Notes under the pieces: generated by a model
Databases searched by the model: none
What the model saw: the letters and a program-made list of their open reading frames with translations, nothing else
What the model was told of the DNA's origin: nothing
DNA from: an uncultured Deferribacterales bacterium
GTDB lineage: Bacteria; Chrysiogenota; Deferribacteres; Deferribacterales; Mucispirillaceae
NCBI GenBank assembly: GCA_947853665.1
Contig: CANTXF010000017.1
Span: 62,001 to 126,000 of the forward strand
DNA length: 64,000 bases
Direction: 5' to 3'
Program-made: the position numbers and the translations under genes
Part shown: positions 7,928 through 15,606 of the stretch, piece by piece
Numbering within the stretch: position 1 is the stretch's first letter
Layout of the letters: the number at the start of each line of letters is the position of its first letter

Positions 7928-8638
7928 ATGAGCAAATTCGTAACTATTGAGATACTCAGGTACGACCCTGACAAAGATAAAGAGGCTTACTACCAGAGTT
8001 ACAAGGTAGAGATACGCCGCCCCGGCATGCTTATGCTGGCGGCCCTGAACCAGATAAAATGGGAGCAGGACCCGACCCTGTCTTTCCGCCGTTCCTGCCG
8101 CGAGGGCGTATGCGGTTCCGACGGCATGAACATAAACGGCGTCAATATGCTTGCCTGCATGACTAAAGTCGAGGATCTGGGCACGGACCATATCGTTATC
8201 CAGCCTCTGCCGGGTATGCCGGTTATGAGGGACCTTGTTGTTGACATAACGGACTTCATAAATAAATTTATTACAGTTAAGCCTTATATTATACGCCATT
8301 CGCCTATGCCGGACAAAGAACTTTACCAGTCTCCCGAGGACAGGAAGCTCTTGGACGGGCTTTATGAGTGTATCCTCTGCGGGTGCTGTTCCTCTTCCTG
8401 CCCCAGCTATTGGTACGATAAGGAGTATCTGGGGCCCAACGCTTTCCTGAGAGCCTGGCGTTATCTTATAGACAGCCGGGACGAAGGGGCGGACGAGCGC
8501 CTGCCCATACTTAACGACAAGCACGGGGTCTGGAGATGCCACACTATATACAACTGCGTGGAAGCCTGCCCTAAAGAGCTTAACCCCACGAAGGCCATAG
8601 TAGGCATAAGAAAAATGCTTATGGACAGGAAATTTTAA
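7928..8638 (+). CDS. sdhB: Succinate dehydrogenase iron-sulfur subunit
   Basis: The 236-residue product carries all three iron-sulfur sites. The [2Fe-2S] ligands lie in C-R-E-G-V-C-G-S-D with a later L-A-C; the third ligand position is Asp, as in E. coli SdhB. The [4Fe-4S] motif is C-I-L-C-G-C-C-S-S-S-C-P, and the [3Fe-4S] motif C-H-T-I-Y-N-C-V-E-A-C-P. It wires electrons from SdhA FAD to quinone. It is the last gene of sdhCDAB, 18 bases after sdhA, and a strong hairpin terminator follows 30 bases later. Confidence 0.97.
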   Translation: MSKFVTIEILRYDPDKDKEAYYQSYKVEIRRPGMLMLAALNQIKWEQDPTLSFRRSCREGVCGSDGMNINGVNMLACMTKVEDLGTDHIVIQPLPGMPVMRDLVVDITDFINKFITVKPYIIRHSPMPDKELYQSPEDRKLLDGLYECILCGCCSSSCPSYWYDKEYLGPNAFLRAWRYLIDSRDEGADERLPILNDKHGVWRCHTIYNCVEACPKELNPTKAIVGIRKMLMDRKF

Positions 8639-8668
8639 AGAAAGCGGCAATTTTTTATTTCGTTTCGC

Positions 8669-8706
8669 CGGCCGGCACGGTAAAAGCGTGCCGGCCGCTT
8701 TTATTT
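8669..8706 (+). terminator. Rho-independent terminator of the sdh operon
   Basis: A perfect 11-bp GC-rich stem (8669-8679 with 8687-8697) around a seven-base loop is followed by CTTTTATTTT. It sits 30 bases after the sdhB stop. Confidence 0.88.
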
Positions 8707-8828
8707 TCTCCTTTCCGGCCTTACGGGGCCGTATCTTATGATATGCGCCGCTCTTTACCCGCCTTGACTAAAGCCGCGTTATGATGTAGAACCGTTAGAC
8801 TTCCTTTAAAATATCGTTGTGGAAAACT

Positions 8829-10439
8829 ATGAAAAATATCCTCTCCGGCATTAAAAAGGCCGATAATCCTCTTATATACGTGGCTTTTGTCCTGGCAGTA
8901 ACGGTAACTTACAGCTGCCTCTATAATCTCCAGCTTTTCAGAAACCAGTACCCGCCGGAATATTTTATGGTGCTGGTCCTTATTTCCTTCGCAAGGGACG
9001 CGGTCATATGGTATATCGCAGGTCTGAACAGGTGGGTGTTTCTTGTCTTTGCTCCCGTAATGTTCGCTTTCGGGGCGGGGCTTGATTATTTTGTGCGTAC
9101 GCTGAAGCTGACTATTGGCATAGGCGCTTTCGAGCTTCTTTTTCAGACCAACGTAAAGGAAGCGGCGGGGGTGATAAACCCTGCTCTTATAGGGCATATA
9201 ATACTGGGTATCGTTATATCCGCCGTTTTTATCGCCGTAAGGTTTTATATAGGCGGTGTCCGCGGCATGCGGATGAAGGCGGTTCTGCTTGCGATATTTA
9301 TCCTGCCGGTGGTTTTGGGCAGGATGCCGGAGGACGGGCTCAAGGAAGTTAAATACGGCAAGGGCGGCACCACGGAAAGGGGTCTCCACGTAATGCCTGA
9401 AAAGATACTGGAAAATTTTTACCATTACGGGCTGAACCAGTACAGGCTTAAAAAACTGTTCGACGCGAGAAAGGCCGCCCCGGCGCCGGAGGCGGCTTAC
9501 GGAGGCGGGGACGAAACGGTGGTTTTTATCCTGACGGACGCCCTCAGGCCGGACCATATGCAGATAAACGGATACGGCAGGGAAACGACTCCCAATATGG
9601 TGTCGGAGGGCTTTATCTCCTTTGCGGATATGTACGCCTGCGAAACTTCCACAACACGTTCCGTGCCATGCCTTATGACGAGGGCCTCCAGGAAGGAGCC
9701 GATGACGGCCTATTTATCGGAGCCGTCCATTCTTTCCATGTTTAAAGCCGCCGGCTTCGACACCGCCTGGATATCGTCTCAGGGCGCTATATCCACTGCC
9801 GATACCGGGCCGTCCGTAGTGGCTTCCGACGCGGATTACACTTTTTTTAACGACGGCGTTAACAAAATAAGCGAGCATATTTACGATTCTGACCTTCTGC
9901 CGGAGCTTGATAAGTTCCTTTCACGCCCTAATCCTAAAAAAGCCGTTGTCCTCCACCTTAACGGCAGCCATTGGGATTATCACACTAGATATTCGCCGGA
10001 GCAGAAAAAATGGTCCCCTGAGTGTACCGGCTGGGTTTACGACTGTACCCTTGAAGAAGTCGTAAACGCATACGACAATACGGTTGCCGCCACCGACGAA
10101 TTTACGGCCGCAGTGGTGGAAAGGCTTAAAGATAAAAACGCTTTGATATTTTTCTCCTCCGACCACGGTCAGTTTCTCGGAGAACACGGCCGCAGGATAC
10201 ATTCCCACGAGCTGCTTGAATTTAAGGAGGTAAGCGTGGTTCCCTTCGCCGTGTGGCTTTCCGGCAGCATGAAGAAAAACCCCGTTTTTGCCGCCCTTGA
10301 AAAAAATAAAGATAAAATCACCAGCCACGACAGTATATTCCATTCCATAACGGATTGCTCCGGGCTTTCTTCCCCGTTAATAGATAAGGATTTGAGCGTA
10401 TGCTCCGAAAGCCTTGTCAGCCTGCCGGAGGAGTATTAG
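8829..10439 (+). CDS. Membrane phosphoethanolamine transferase / sulfatase-superfamily protein
   Basis: The product (536 residues from ATG 8829; a TTG at 8817 is the alternative) has an N-terminal membrane half with about four to five hydrophobic spans, and a periplasmic alkaline-phosphatase-fold half. C-E-T-S-T-T-R-S-V-P-C (about 271-281) matches the EptA/MCR segment, in which the second threonine (about T275) carries the phosphoethanolamine. S-S-D-H-G-Q-F-L-G-E-H-G is the family's metal site. The first metal segment reads T-D-A-L-R-P-D-H with Asp where EptA/MCR enzymes have Glu, closer to sulfatases. A surface glycan or lipid A modification with phosphoethanolamine is likely. Phosphatidylethanolamine would come from the Psd/PssA pathway in this window. 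Confidence 0.75.
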   Translation: MKNILSGIKKADNPLIYVAFVLAVTVTYSCLYNLQLFRNQYPPEYFMVLVLISFARDAVIWYIAGLNRWVFLVFAPVMFAFGAGLDYFVRTLKLTIGIGAFELLFQTNVKEAAGVINPALIGHIILGIVISAVFIAVRFYIGGVRGMRMKAVLLAIFILPVVLGRMPEDGLKEVKYGKGGTTERGLHVMPEKILENFYHYGLNQYRLKKLFDARKAAPAPEAAYGGGDETVVFILTDALRPDHMQINGYGRETTPNMVSEGFISFADMYACETSTTRSVPCLMTRASRKEPMTAYLSEPSILSMFKAAGFDTAWISSQGAISTADTGPSVVASDADYTFFNDGVNKISEHIYDSDLLPELDKFLSRPNPKKAVVLHLNGSHWDYHTRYSPEQKKWSPECTGWVYDCTLEEVVNAYDNTVAATDEFTAAVVERLKDKNALIFFSSDHGQFLGEHGRRIHSHELLEFKEVSVVPFAVWLSGSMKKNPVFAALEKNKDKITSHDSIFHSITDCSGLSSPLIDKDLSVCSESLVSLPEEY

Positions 10440-10614
10440 AAAGACAGGCCGGATTTCACTTTCGCGCGGGCTCTTGCTGCCATCGTATAACGGCGGGTTT
10501 CGGGTTATGCGCCCGGGCGGAACTGGGTGTTTGTTGAGTTTTTTCAGATAAGGCGTATCAGGAAAGCTGCGTTTGTTTAAAAACGGGCTTTTCGCTTTGC
10601 AAAAGGTCAGGGGG
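10440..10614. other. Convergent intergenic region
   Basis: The 175 bases between two convergent genes hold no open frame with a credible start and no clear terminator with a U-run on either strand. Confidence 0.5.
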
Positions 10615-11340
10615 CTATCCCTTTATTCTGTATCCTATGCCCGATACCGTCTGTATAATGGACGGGTTTTTAGGGTTCTGCTCAATTTTCTGCCGCAGGT
10701 TCTGTATATGCACGTCTAAACTGCGGCTCCAGCGGTAAAGCGTGTTTTTGCCCCAGAGATCCTCCGTTATCCTGTCCCTTGCGAGGGTCTGCCCCGGATG
10801 CCTGCTGAAATAAACGAGAAGCTCGAACTCCTTTGGCGTAAGGTTCAAGGGGGCGCCGTTCATGGTAACGGAGCGGCGGGTCAGGTCTATTACCAGCCCG
10901 GCGAAGGTTATTTCCGGCGAATCGGAGGCGGAAGCGGCCGCTTCGTCCTTATTTTTTTCCACGCGGCGCAGTATAGCCCTTATACGCGCTATAAGCTCCA
11001 TATTTTCAAAGGGCTTGGATATATAATCGTCCGCCCCGTATTCCAGGCATATTACTTTATCCGAAACGCTGTCGTTAGCGGAGAGCATTATTATAGGCAC
11101 GTCGCTTTCCTGCCTTATAAGCTTGCATATCTGCTGGCCGCTTATATCCGGCAGGCCAATATCGAGAACGATAAGATCCGCCACTCCCTCCCGGAAGGAT
11201 TTTAAACCCTCAAGGCCCGTGCCTGCGGATATTACGTTATATTTTTCCAGCGTAAGGAACATCTTGAGCAGCTCGCAGATCTCCCTGTCGTCGTCAACTA
11301 TCAGTATGGTCTTATCGGCCTGCTGCAAATCCGCCTGCAT
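10615..11340 (-). CDS. OmpR-family response regulator
   Basis: The 241-residue product has a receiver domain (about 10-125) and an OmpR/PhoB winged-helix DNA-binding domain (about 145-240). Key receiver residues are the acidic D-D-D at 16-18, the phospho-acceptor Asp60 in V-L-D-I-G-L-P-D, and Lys109 in Y-I-S-K-P-F. The C-terminal part shows L-T-P-K-E-F-E-L-L and S-G-I-G-Y-R-I-K-G. It overlaps the end of the LarA-like gene by 29 bases and is the last gene of the tat-moaA operon. No histidine kinase is encoded next to it. Its targets are unknown. Confidence 0.9.
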   Translation of the reverse strand: MQADLQQADKTILIVDDDREICELLKMFLTLEKYNVISAGTGLEGLKSFREGVADLIVLDIGLPDISGQQICKLIRQESDVPIIMLSANDSVSDKVICLEYGADDYISKPFENMELIARIRAILRRVEKNKDEAAASASDSPEITFAGLVIDLTRRSVTMNGAPLNLTPKEFELLVYFSRHPGQTLARDRITEDLWGKNTLYRWSRSLDVHIQNLRQKIEQNPKNPSIIQTVSGIGYRIKG

Positions 11341-12382
11341 CCCAAACCTCTCCCGTATCCGCGCAGTCTTTAAGAAAAATCTCCGCTTCCTCCGCTTTCA
11401 GCGGGTTCAGCCCCGCCTGCCGCAGGCTTTGCTCCTCCAGAGCGGAAGAAACGGCTATATGATAACGGCCGCACAGATTTTTAAGTATCATAGCCTGAAA
11501 TATGTCCGAACAAAAGTTTTCCGAAAGCACGGCGAAAATATCTTCCCTTTTCGGCAGCAGGAAAGCGTTTTTAAACTGCTCCGAGCCGAAGGAAGCCAGT
11601 GCTCCGCCGTCTATGAACATTCTGCCGCCTTCCTCAAGGGAAAAGGAGGCCTGCTCGATGATCTCCGCCGAATCCTGCAGGCTGCCGCTTCCCAGCCGCA
11701 GCGTAAGGCCGGTTAAAGGCTTTTCCCGCCTGAGCGGATACATATCGGAGAATTTTTCCGCCGCTGATATATGGGACAGAAAAATATCCCCGCAGCAAAC
11801 GTCTCTGATCTTTCCGCCAGGCCCCGGGATAAGGTTTATCCCGAAAAAACGGACGTTTTGCCTCATTATCATAAGGGCGTCGAGAGCTTCCGCGTTCAGC
11901 GGGTTGTTTTTCATATTTCCGGGAGCGCACATGGCGTTTTTATAATGTTTTTTTTCGTCCAGAGCGTGTTTAAGCAGGGCGAGCTTTGATTTTTCCGCCG
12001 CCAGGCCGGGGAAAACAAGGGTTTTTCCGCCGGTAAAGCCGAAAAGCCCGTTATATTTTACGAAAGATACGGCGATTACCGTGTCGTGCTCCAGAAAGAT
12101 TTTGTCCATAAGGATAGGCGTCCGGCCCTTTGTAACGCCGAAATAGTCGAACCCGGCCTCTTCCCGGCTGTCGTTCTCGATTATTATTTTATGGGGCTTG
12201 TCTTTTGCCTCCGTCTCAAGGGCGGAAACAATGGAATAGGGAACATCCTTCGAGATGATGAAAAGCACGCGCTCCCCTTCCTCCAAGGCTTGCGAAAATC
12301 CCGGAGAAAGCTGGGCGTTTTCATTCAGGCTTTTGATTAAGTCAGCCGCCGATTTTGGACATTGTGCGCTTAAATTTTTCAT
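11312..12382 (-). CDS. Divergent LarA-like (DUF2088) protein, probably without the nickel-pincer site
   Basis: The 356-residue product from ATG 12382 (GGAG seven bases upstream) resembles the N-terminal domain of LarA, the nickel-pincer lactate racemase family. The pattern K-G-R-T-P-I-L-M-D-K...F-V-K-Y-N-G-L-F-G-F-T-G-G-K-T-L-V-F-P-G aligns without gaps to the family's G-T-P...P-H-x-F-A-G-F-S-G-G-R-K-x-x-x-P-G. At the metal-site His the protein has Asn, and at the Lys that holds the pincer cofactor it has Thr. It is also about 60 residues shorter than LarA near the N-terminus. A frame reaching to 12412 would overlap moaA further. It overlaps moaA by 41 bases and the regulator by 29. The function is unknown; racemase activity is unlikely. 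Confidence 0.6.
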   Translation of the reverse strand: MKNLSAQCPKSAADLIKSLNENAQLSPGFSQALEEGERVLFIISKDVPYSIVSALETEAKDKPHKIIIENDSREEAGFDYFGVTKGRTPILMDKIFLEHDTVIAVSFVKYNGLFGFTGGKTLVFPGLAAEKSKLALLKHALDEKKHYKNAMCAPGNMKNNPLNAEALDALMIMRQNVRFFGINLIPGPGGKIRDVCCGDIFLSHISAAEKFSDMYPLRREKPLTGLTLRLGSGSLQDSAEIIEQASFSLEEGGRMFIDGGALASFGSEQFKNAFLLPKREDIFAVLSENFCSDIFQAMILKNLCGRYHIAVSSALEEQSLRQAGLNPLKAEEAEIFLKDCADTGEVWDAGGFAAGR

Positions 12383-13328
12383 TTTTTTCTCCGGCGGATA
12401 CGTCGTGCTCACGGCCTTTAGTGACGACCGCCTCGAGTATAAGCTCCTTAAGGGCGGCGGAATCCTTGGCCCTGATGGCTTCGTTCAGGTTTATTTCCCT
12501 GTCGGAAAGGAGGCACGGGCGGATTTTGCCGTCGGAAGTAAGGCGCAGCTTGTCGCAGTCCCCGCAGAAGTGCCTGGATATGGGGGTTATTATACCCACC
12601 GTTCCGCCGTTATTCAGCCGGTAATTCCGGGCGGGCCCGGTGTTTTCGTCTTTTTTAAGGGGTTCCGGCATGAAAGGGGCGATACGCTCCAGAATTTCGC
12701 TTCCCGTAACTATGCTGTCCTTATTCCATTCCGCCGAATTGCCGATAGGCATAAATTCTATGAAGCGCACTATTATGCCTTCGTCGGCGGCAAAGCGGCA
12801 GAAATCGCCTATTTCGTCGTCGTTGAAGCCCCGTATTATCACGGCGTTTACCTTTATGGGGGAAAACCCTGTTCTGACCGCTGCTCTTATCCCCTCCATA
12901 GTGTCGCGGAACCTTTTTACGCCGGTTATATAATCGCCGCGTTCTTCTTTGAGGGAATCCAAGCTTATATTAAGCCTGCGCACTCCTGCCTCGTATATTT
13001 CCACGGCGAATTTCGGAAGCAGGGCCCCGTTCGTCGTAAGCATTACTTCGTTTATGCCGGGTATTTTCGTGAGCCTGCCCAGAAAGCCGCATATATCCTT
13101 CCGCACAAGGGGCTCTCCGCCGGTTACCCTTATGCGGTTTACGCCAAGCTCCGCAAACGCCTCCGCCGCAAAGAGTATATCCTCGTAGCGCAGTATGTTT
13201 TCGCACTCTATATGGGTAAACGTATTTGAGGGCATGCAGTACCGGCAGCGGAAATTGCACCTGTCCGTTACGGATATGCGCAGGTATTTAAGCTGCCTGC
13301 CGAAGCTGTCCGAAATAACGTTACTCAT
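12342..13328 (-). CDS. moaA: GTP 3',8-cyclase (molybdenum cofactor synthesis)
   Basis: The 328-residue radical-SAM enzyme starts molybdopterin synthesis from GTP. The N-terminal cluster motif C-N-F-R-C-R-Y-C-M-P is near residue 21. The C-terminal second cluster is visible as C-G-D-C-D-K followed 12 residues later by R-P-C-L. The protein ends in the double glycine (I-G-G) needed in this family. It overlaps tatC by eight bases and the LarA-like gene by 41. The grouping with Tat genes makes sense because molybdoenzymes are common Tat substrates. The other moa/moe genes are not in the window. Confidence 0.96.
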   Translation of the reverse strand: MSNVISDSFGRQLKYLRISVTDRCNFRCRYCMPSNTFTHIECENILRYEDILFAAEAFAELGVNRIRVTGGEPLVRKDICGFLGRLTKIPGINEVMLTTNGALLPKFAVEIYEAGVRRLNISLDSLKEERGDYITGVKRFRDTMEGIRAAVRTGFSPIKVNAVIIRGFNDDEIGDFCRFAADEGIIVRFIEFMPIGNSAEWNKDSIVTGSEILERIAPFMPEPLKKDENTGPARNYRLNNGGTVGIITPISRHFCGDCDKLRLTSDGKIRPCLLSDREINLNEAIRAKDSAALKELILEAVVTKGREHDVSAGEKNEKFKRTMSKIGG

Positions 13329-14112
13329 AAATATCCACTTCCGAAGTCTGCTCCGGTTTTTTACCGAACACTTTGGCTATATATATGCTTATTTCGTAAA
13401 GCACAAGCAGGGGCGCCGCCATAAGGCACTGGGATATAACGTCCGGTGGGGTAAGCACGGCCGCTATTATGAATATTAGCACTATGGCGTACCTGCGGTA
13501 TTTTTTAAGCATGGTTTCAGTAACTATGCCTATCTTTACCAGAAAAAATATTATTACCGGCAGCTCGAAAACAATACCGAAAGCCATTATAAGCTGGGTA
13601 ACGAAGGAAAGATACCAGCTTACGGAAAGGTTTGCCACCATGTTCCAGTCCGGTCCGGCGTATTTGAGGAAAAACTGAAAGCCTAATGGAAACACTATAA
13701 AATACGCGAAGGACGCTCCCGCGAAAAACAGGACCGACGCCGATATGACGAAGCCGAATATATATTTGCGTTCATGGGCGTAAAGGCCCGGCGCGACAAA
13801 TTTCCACGCCTGATAAAGCAAAAAGGGCATGGAGAGGAACACCGCCGCCAGAAAAGAGAGCTTAAGCTCCGTAAGGAAGCCTTCCGTCAGCTTGAGGAAG
13901 GTCATGGTGGAGTTTTCCGGCATGAATTTAAGCACGGGAACCATAAGAAGGTTCATAAGGTGCTTGCCCTGGGTATAAACCAGTATGAAAACCACGAGCA
14001 GAAAAAAGAATATGTAGACTATCCTCTTTCTCAGCTCCTCAAGGTGCTGAGTCAGCGGATATACAGTTTCGATGGTCTGTTTTTCCCTAGCGGTTTTCTC
14101 TTTATCAGGCAC
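13321..14112 (-). CDS. tatC: Twin-arginine translocase subunit
   Basis: The 263-residue inner-membrane protein is TatC, the receptor for twin-arginine signal peptides. The N-terminal H-L-E-E-L-R-K-R-I (about residue 23) and the loop F-V-A-P-G-L-Y-A-H-E-R-K-Y are signature segments. Six hydrophobic spans can be traced. It overlaps both neighbours: the tatA/B-type gene by eight bases and moaA by eight bases. It works with TatA/B to export folded, cofactor-loaded proteins. Confidence 0.95.
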   Translation of the reverse strand: MPDKEKTAREKQTIETVYPLTQHLEELRKRIVYIFFFLLVVFILVYTQGKHLMNLLMVPVLKFMPENSTMTFLKLTEGFLTELKLSFLAAVFLSMPFLLYQAWKFVAPGLYAHERKYIFGFVISASVLFFAGASFAYFIVFPLGFQFFLKYAGPDWNMVANLSVSWYLSFVTQLIMAFGIVFELPVIIFFLVKIGIVTETMLKKYRRYAIVLIFIIAAVLTPPDVISQCLMAAPLLVLYEISIYIAKVFGKKPEQTSEVDIYE

Positions 14113-14452
14113 GTTTTTCTCCGTCGGGGCCGGAAGCGGTTTTCACGTCGTCCGCAGCGCCGGCGTCCTTATCGTTTTTTTCCGCCGCCGGAGGAAGTTT
14201 CTGCTCCCACTGGCTTTTATATGTTTCCGCCAGGTCCTGTTTCAGTTCTTCGTGCCTCCCGGCGGTGCCCGAGGGCTTTGCCGTGTCGTTAAGGTCCACG
14301 TTTACGGTTTGCTTAAGGTCGTTGAAGGTTCTGCGGAATTCGCCGTATCCCTTGCCCAGGGATTTGGCGATGTCGGGCAGCTTTTTAGGCCCTATGACCA
14401 CGAGGGCTATTACCGCGATGAGGATTATCTCTGTCATGCTGAGTCCGAACAT
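14105..14452 (-). CDS. TatA/TatB-family translocase subunit
   Basis: The 115-residue product has the classic layout of this family. A short N-terminal transmembrane helix begins M-F-G-L-S-M-T-E-I-I-L-I. The hinge G-P-K-K-L-P follows at 21-26, then an amphipathic helix (D-I-A-K-S-L-G-K-G-Y-G-E-F-R-R) and a long charged, Pro/Ala-rich tail. The M-F-G start and length lean towards TatB, but TatA and TatB are hard to tell apart from sequence. It is the first gene of the minus-strand operon tatA/B-tatC-moaA-LarA-like-regulator. Confidence 0.88.
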   Translation of the reverse strand: MFGLSMTEIILIAVIALVVIGPKKLPDIAKSLGKGYGEFRRTFNDLKQTVNVDLNDTAKPSGTAGRHEELKQDLAETYKSQWEQKLPPAAEKNDKDAGAADDVKTASGPDGEKRA

Positions 14453-14611
14453 CGTTTGCCTCTTTTATCAAATATAAAGAAAGATAATTGTGCACCAATT
14501 GCGTATAAAAAGCAAGGGACTTTAAAATAAGACCGGCCGTCTTGCTGAAAGTTTGGCCCGGTTTTTAGAAAACCTTTGCGCCTGAAGCGGTTTAATGGTA
14601 TTAGGCTGTTT

Positions 14612-15286
14612 ATGGCATCGGACGGAAAATCACACTACCACGGCCACAGGGTCAGGCTTAAGGAAAAATTCGCGAAAGGGCCCTCTCTCGTTGCCGATTA
14701 CGAGCTTCTGGAGCTTCTTCTGGGCTACGTGATTCCGAGAAAGGACGTAAAGCCCGTGGCAAAGGATATTCTCGCTAAAGCCGGTTCTCTTACGGATATG
14801 CTTTCCTGCGACCTTTCCGGCGTGGAAGGCGCGGGCCCTCAGACGGAGCTTTTTCTTACCGCCGTAAGGGAGCTTTGCGACAGGTGCGCCAAGGGCCGCG
14901 TAAAAGCCGCGGGGAAACTTATAAACCCGGCTTCCGTTTACGATTTTCTGAAATTCAGCGTCGCTCTTGGCAATAAGGAATCCTTCGCCGTTATCTACCT
15001 TAACGGGAAAAACGGCCTTATTTCCCATGAGATAATGAGCAGAGGCACGGTAAACGCCGCCCCGGTTTTTCCCAGAGAGGTGGCTGAGGCGGCGGTCAGA
15101 GCCGGGGCCGTAAGCGTGATAATCGCCCATAACCACCCGTCCGGCGATACGTCCCCCTCTAAGGAGGATATTGAAATCACCAAAAGGATAAAAGACGCTC
15201 TCGCCGCCCTCGAAATAACCCTTGCAGACCACGTTATTCTTACGAAAAATTCATACCTGAGCTTTTACGAGATGAAGCTGCTCTGA
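14612..15286 (+). CDS. radC: RadC-like JAB-domain protein
   Basis: The product (224 residues from ATG 14612; a TTG frame starts at 14576) has an N-terminal helix-hairpin-helix-like part and a C-terminal MPN/JAB metalloprotease-fold domain. The JAMM-type motif H-N-H-P-S-G-D-x2-P-S-x2-D is plain, with an upstream Glu in S-H-E-I-M-S-R-G-T. RadC proteins are common, but their cellular role is not settled; the old link to recombination repair has been doubted. It stands alone, divergent from the tat operon. Confidence 0.9.
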   Translation: MASDGKSHYHGHRVRLKEKFAKGPSLVADYELLELLLGYVIPRKDVKPVAKDILAKAGSLTDMLSCDLSGVEGAGPQTELFLTAVRELCDRCAKGRVKAAGKLINPASVYDFLKFSVALGNKESFAVIYLNGKNGLISHEIMSRGTVNAAPVFPREVAEAAVRAGAVSVIIAHNHPSGDTSPSKEDIEITKRIKDALAALEITLADHVILTKNSYLSFYEMKLL

Positions 15287-15606
15287 CACAGCTTTTTCAG
15301 GCTGTCATGCTCAAATTTTAACCTAAATATATATAATTTTATATAAATAGATTTTAATATAAAATATTAAAATCTTGACGAAATTGCGAAGGGGGGGGGT
15401 AAGCTTTTTAATATTTCTGCGGAATTATGATTTTACGCGTTGCTTCGCATGGTTCTCAAAAGCGGGAAAGGTTGTTTTTGCCGCCCGCCGCGGATGTTCG
15501 TGTAGCTGCGTTCAGTTCCGTGGGGAGAATGGAGAACGGATAAAATTAAAATCCAGTTTTATCTGCGTTCTGCCTGAACAATATTTTTTTATTTTGAGGA
15601 GGACTT
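15287..15606. other. AT-rich spacer with a nine-G tract
   Basis: This 320-base gap separates radC from the transporter gene. Bases around 15310-15375 are very AT-rich. A run of nine G lies at 15391-15399, 12 bases after a TTGACG at 15374-15379. No credible gene is seen: an open frame over part of it is the shadow of the transporter. The G run could vary in length by slippage. GAGGAGG lies about four bases before the transporter ATG. Confidence 0.55.

Noticed and set aside
9921-10343. Many long antisense frames, for example opposite the EptA-like, sdhA, ilvC, leuA and hypF genes
   Set aside because: They mirror well-supported genes; their length comes from GC-biased codons on the real strand, and none shows a family motif or ribosome site.
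15287-15312. Hairpin TGACACAGC...GCTGTCA after radC as a terminator
   Set aside because: The stem needs a bulge and no U-run follows.
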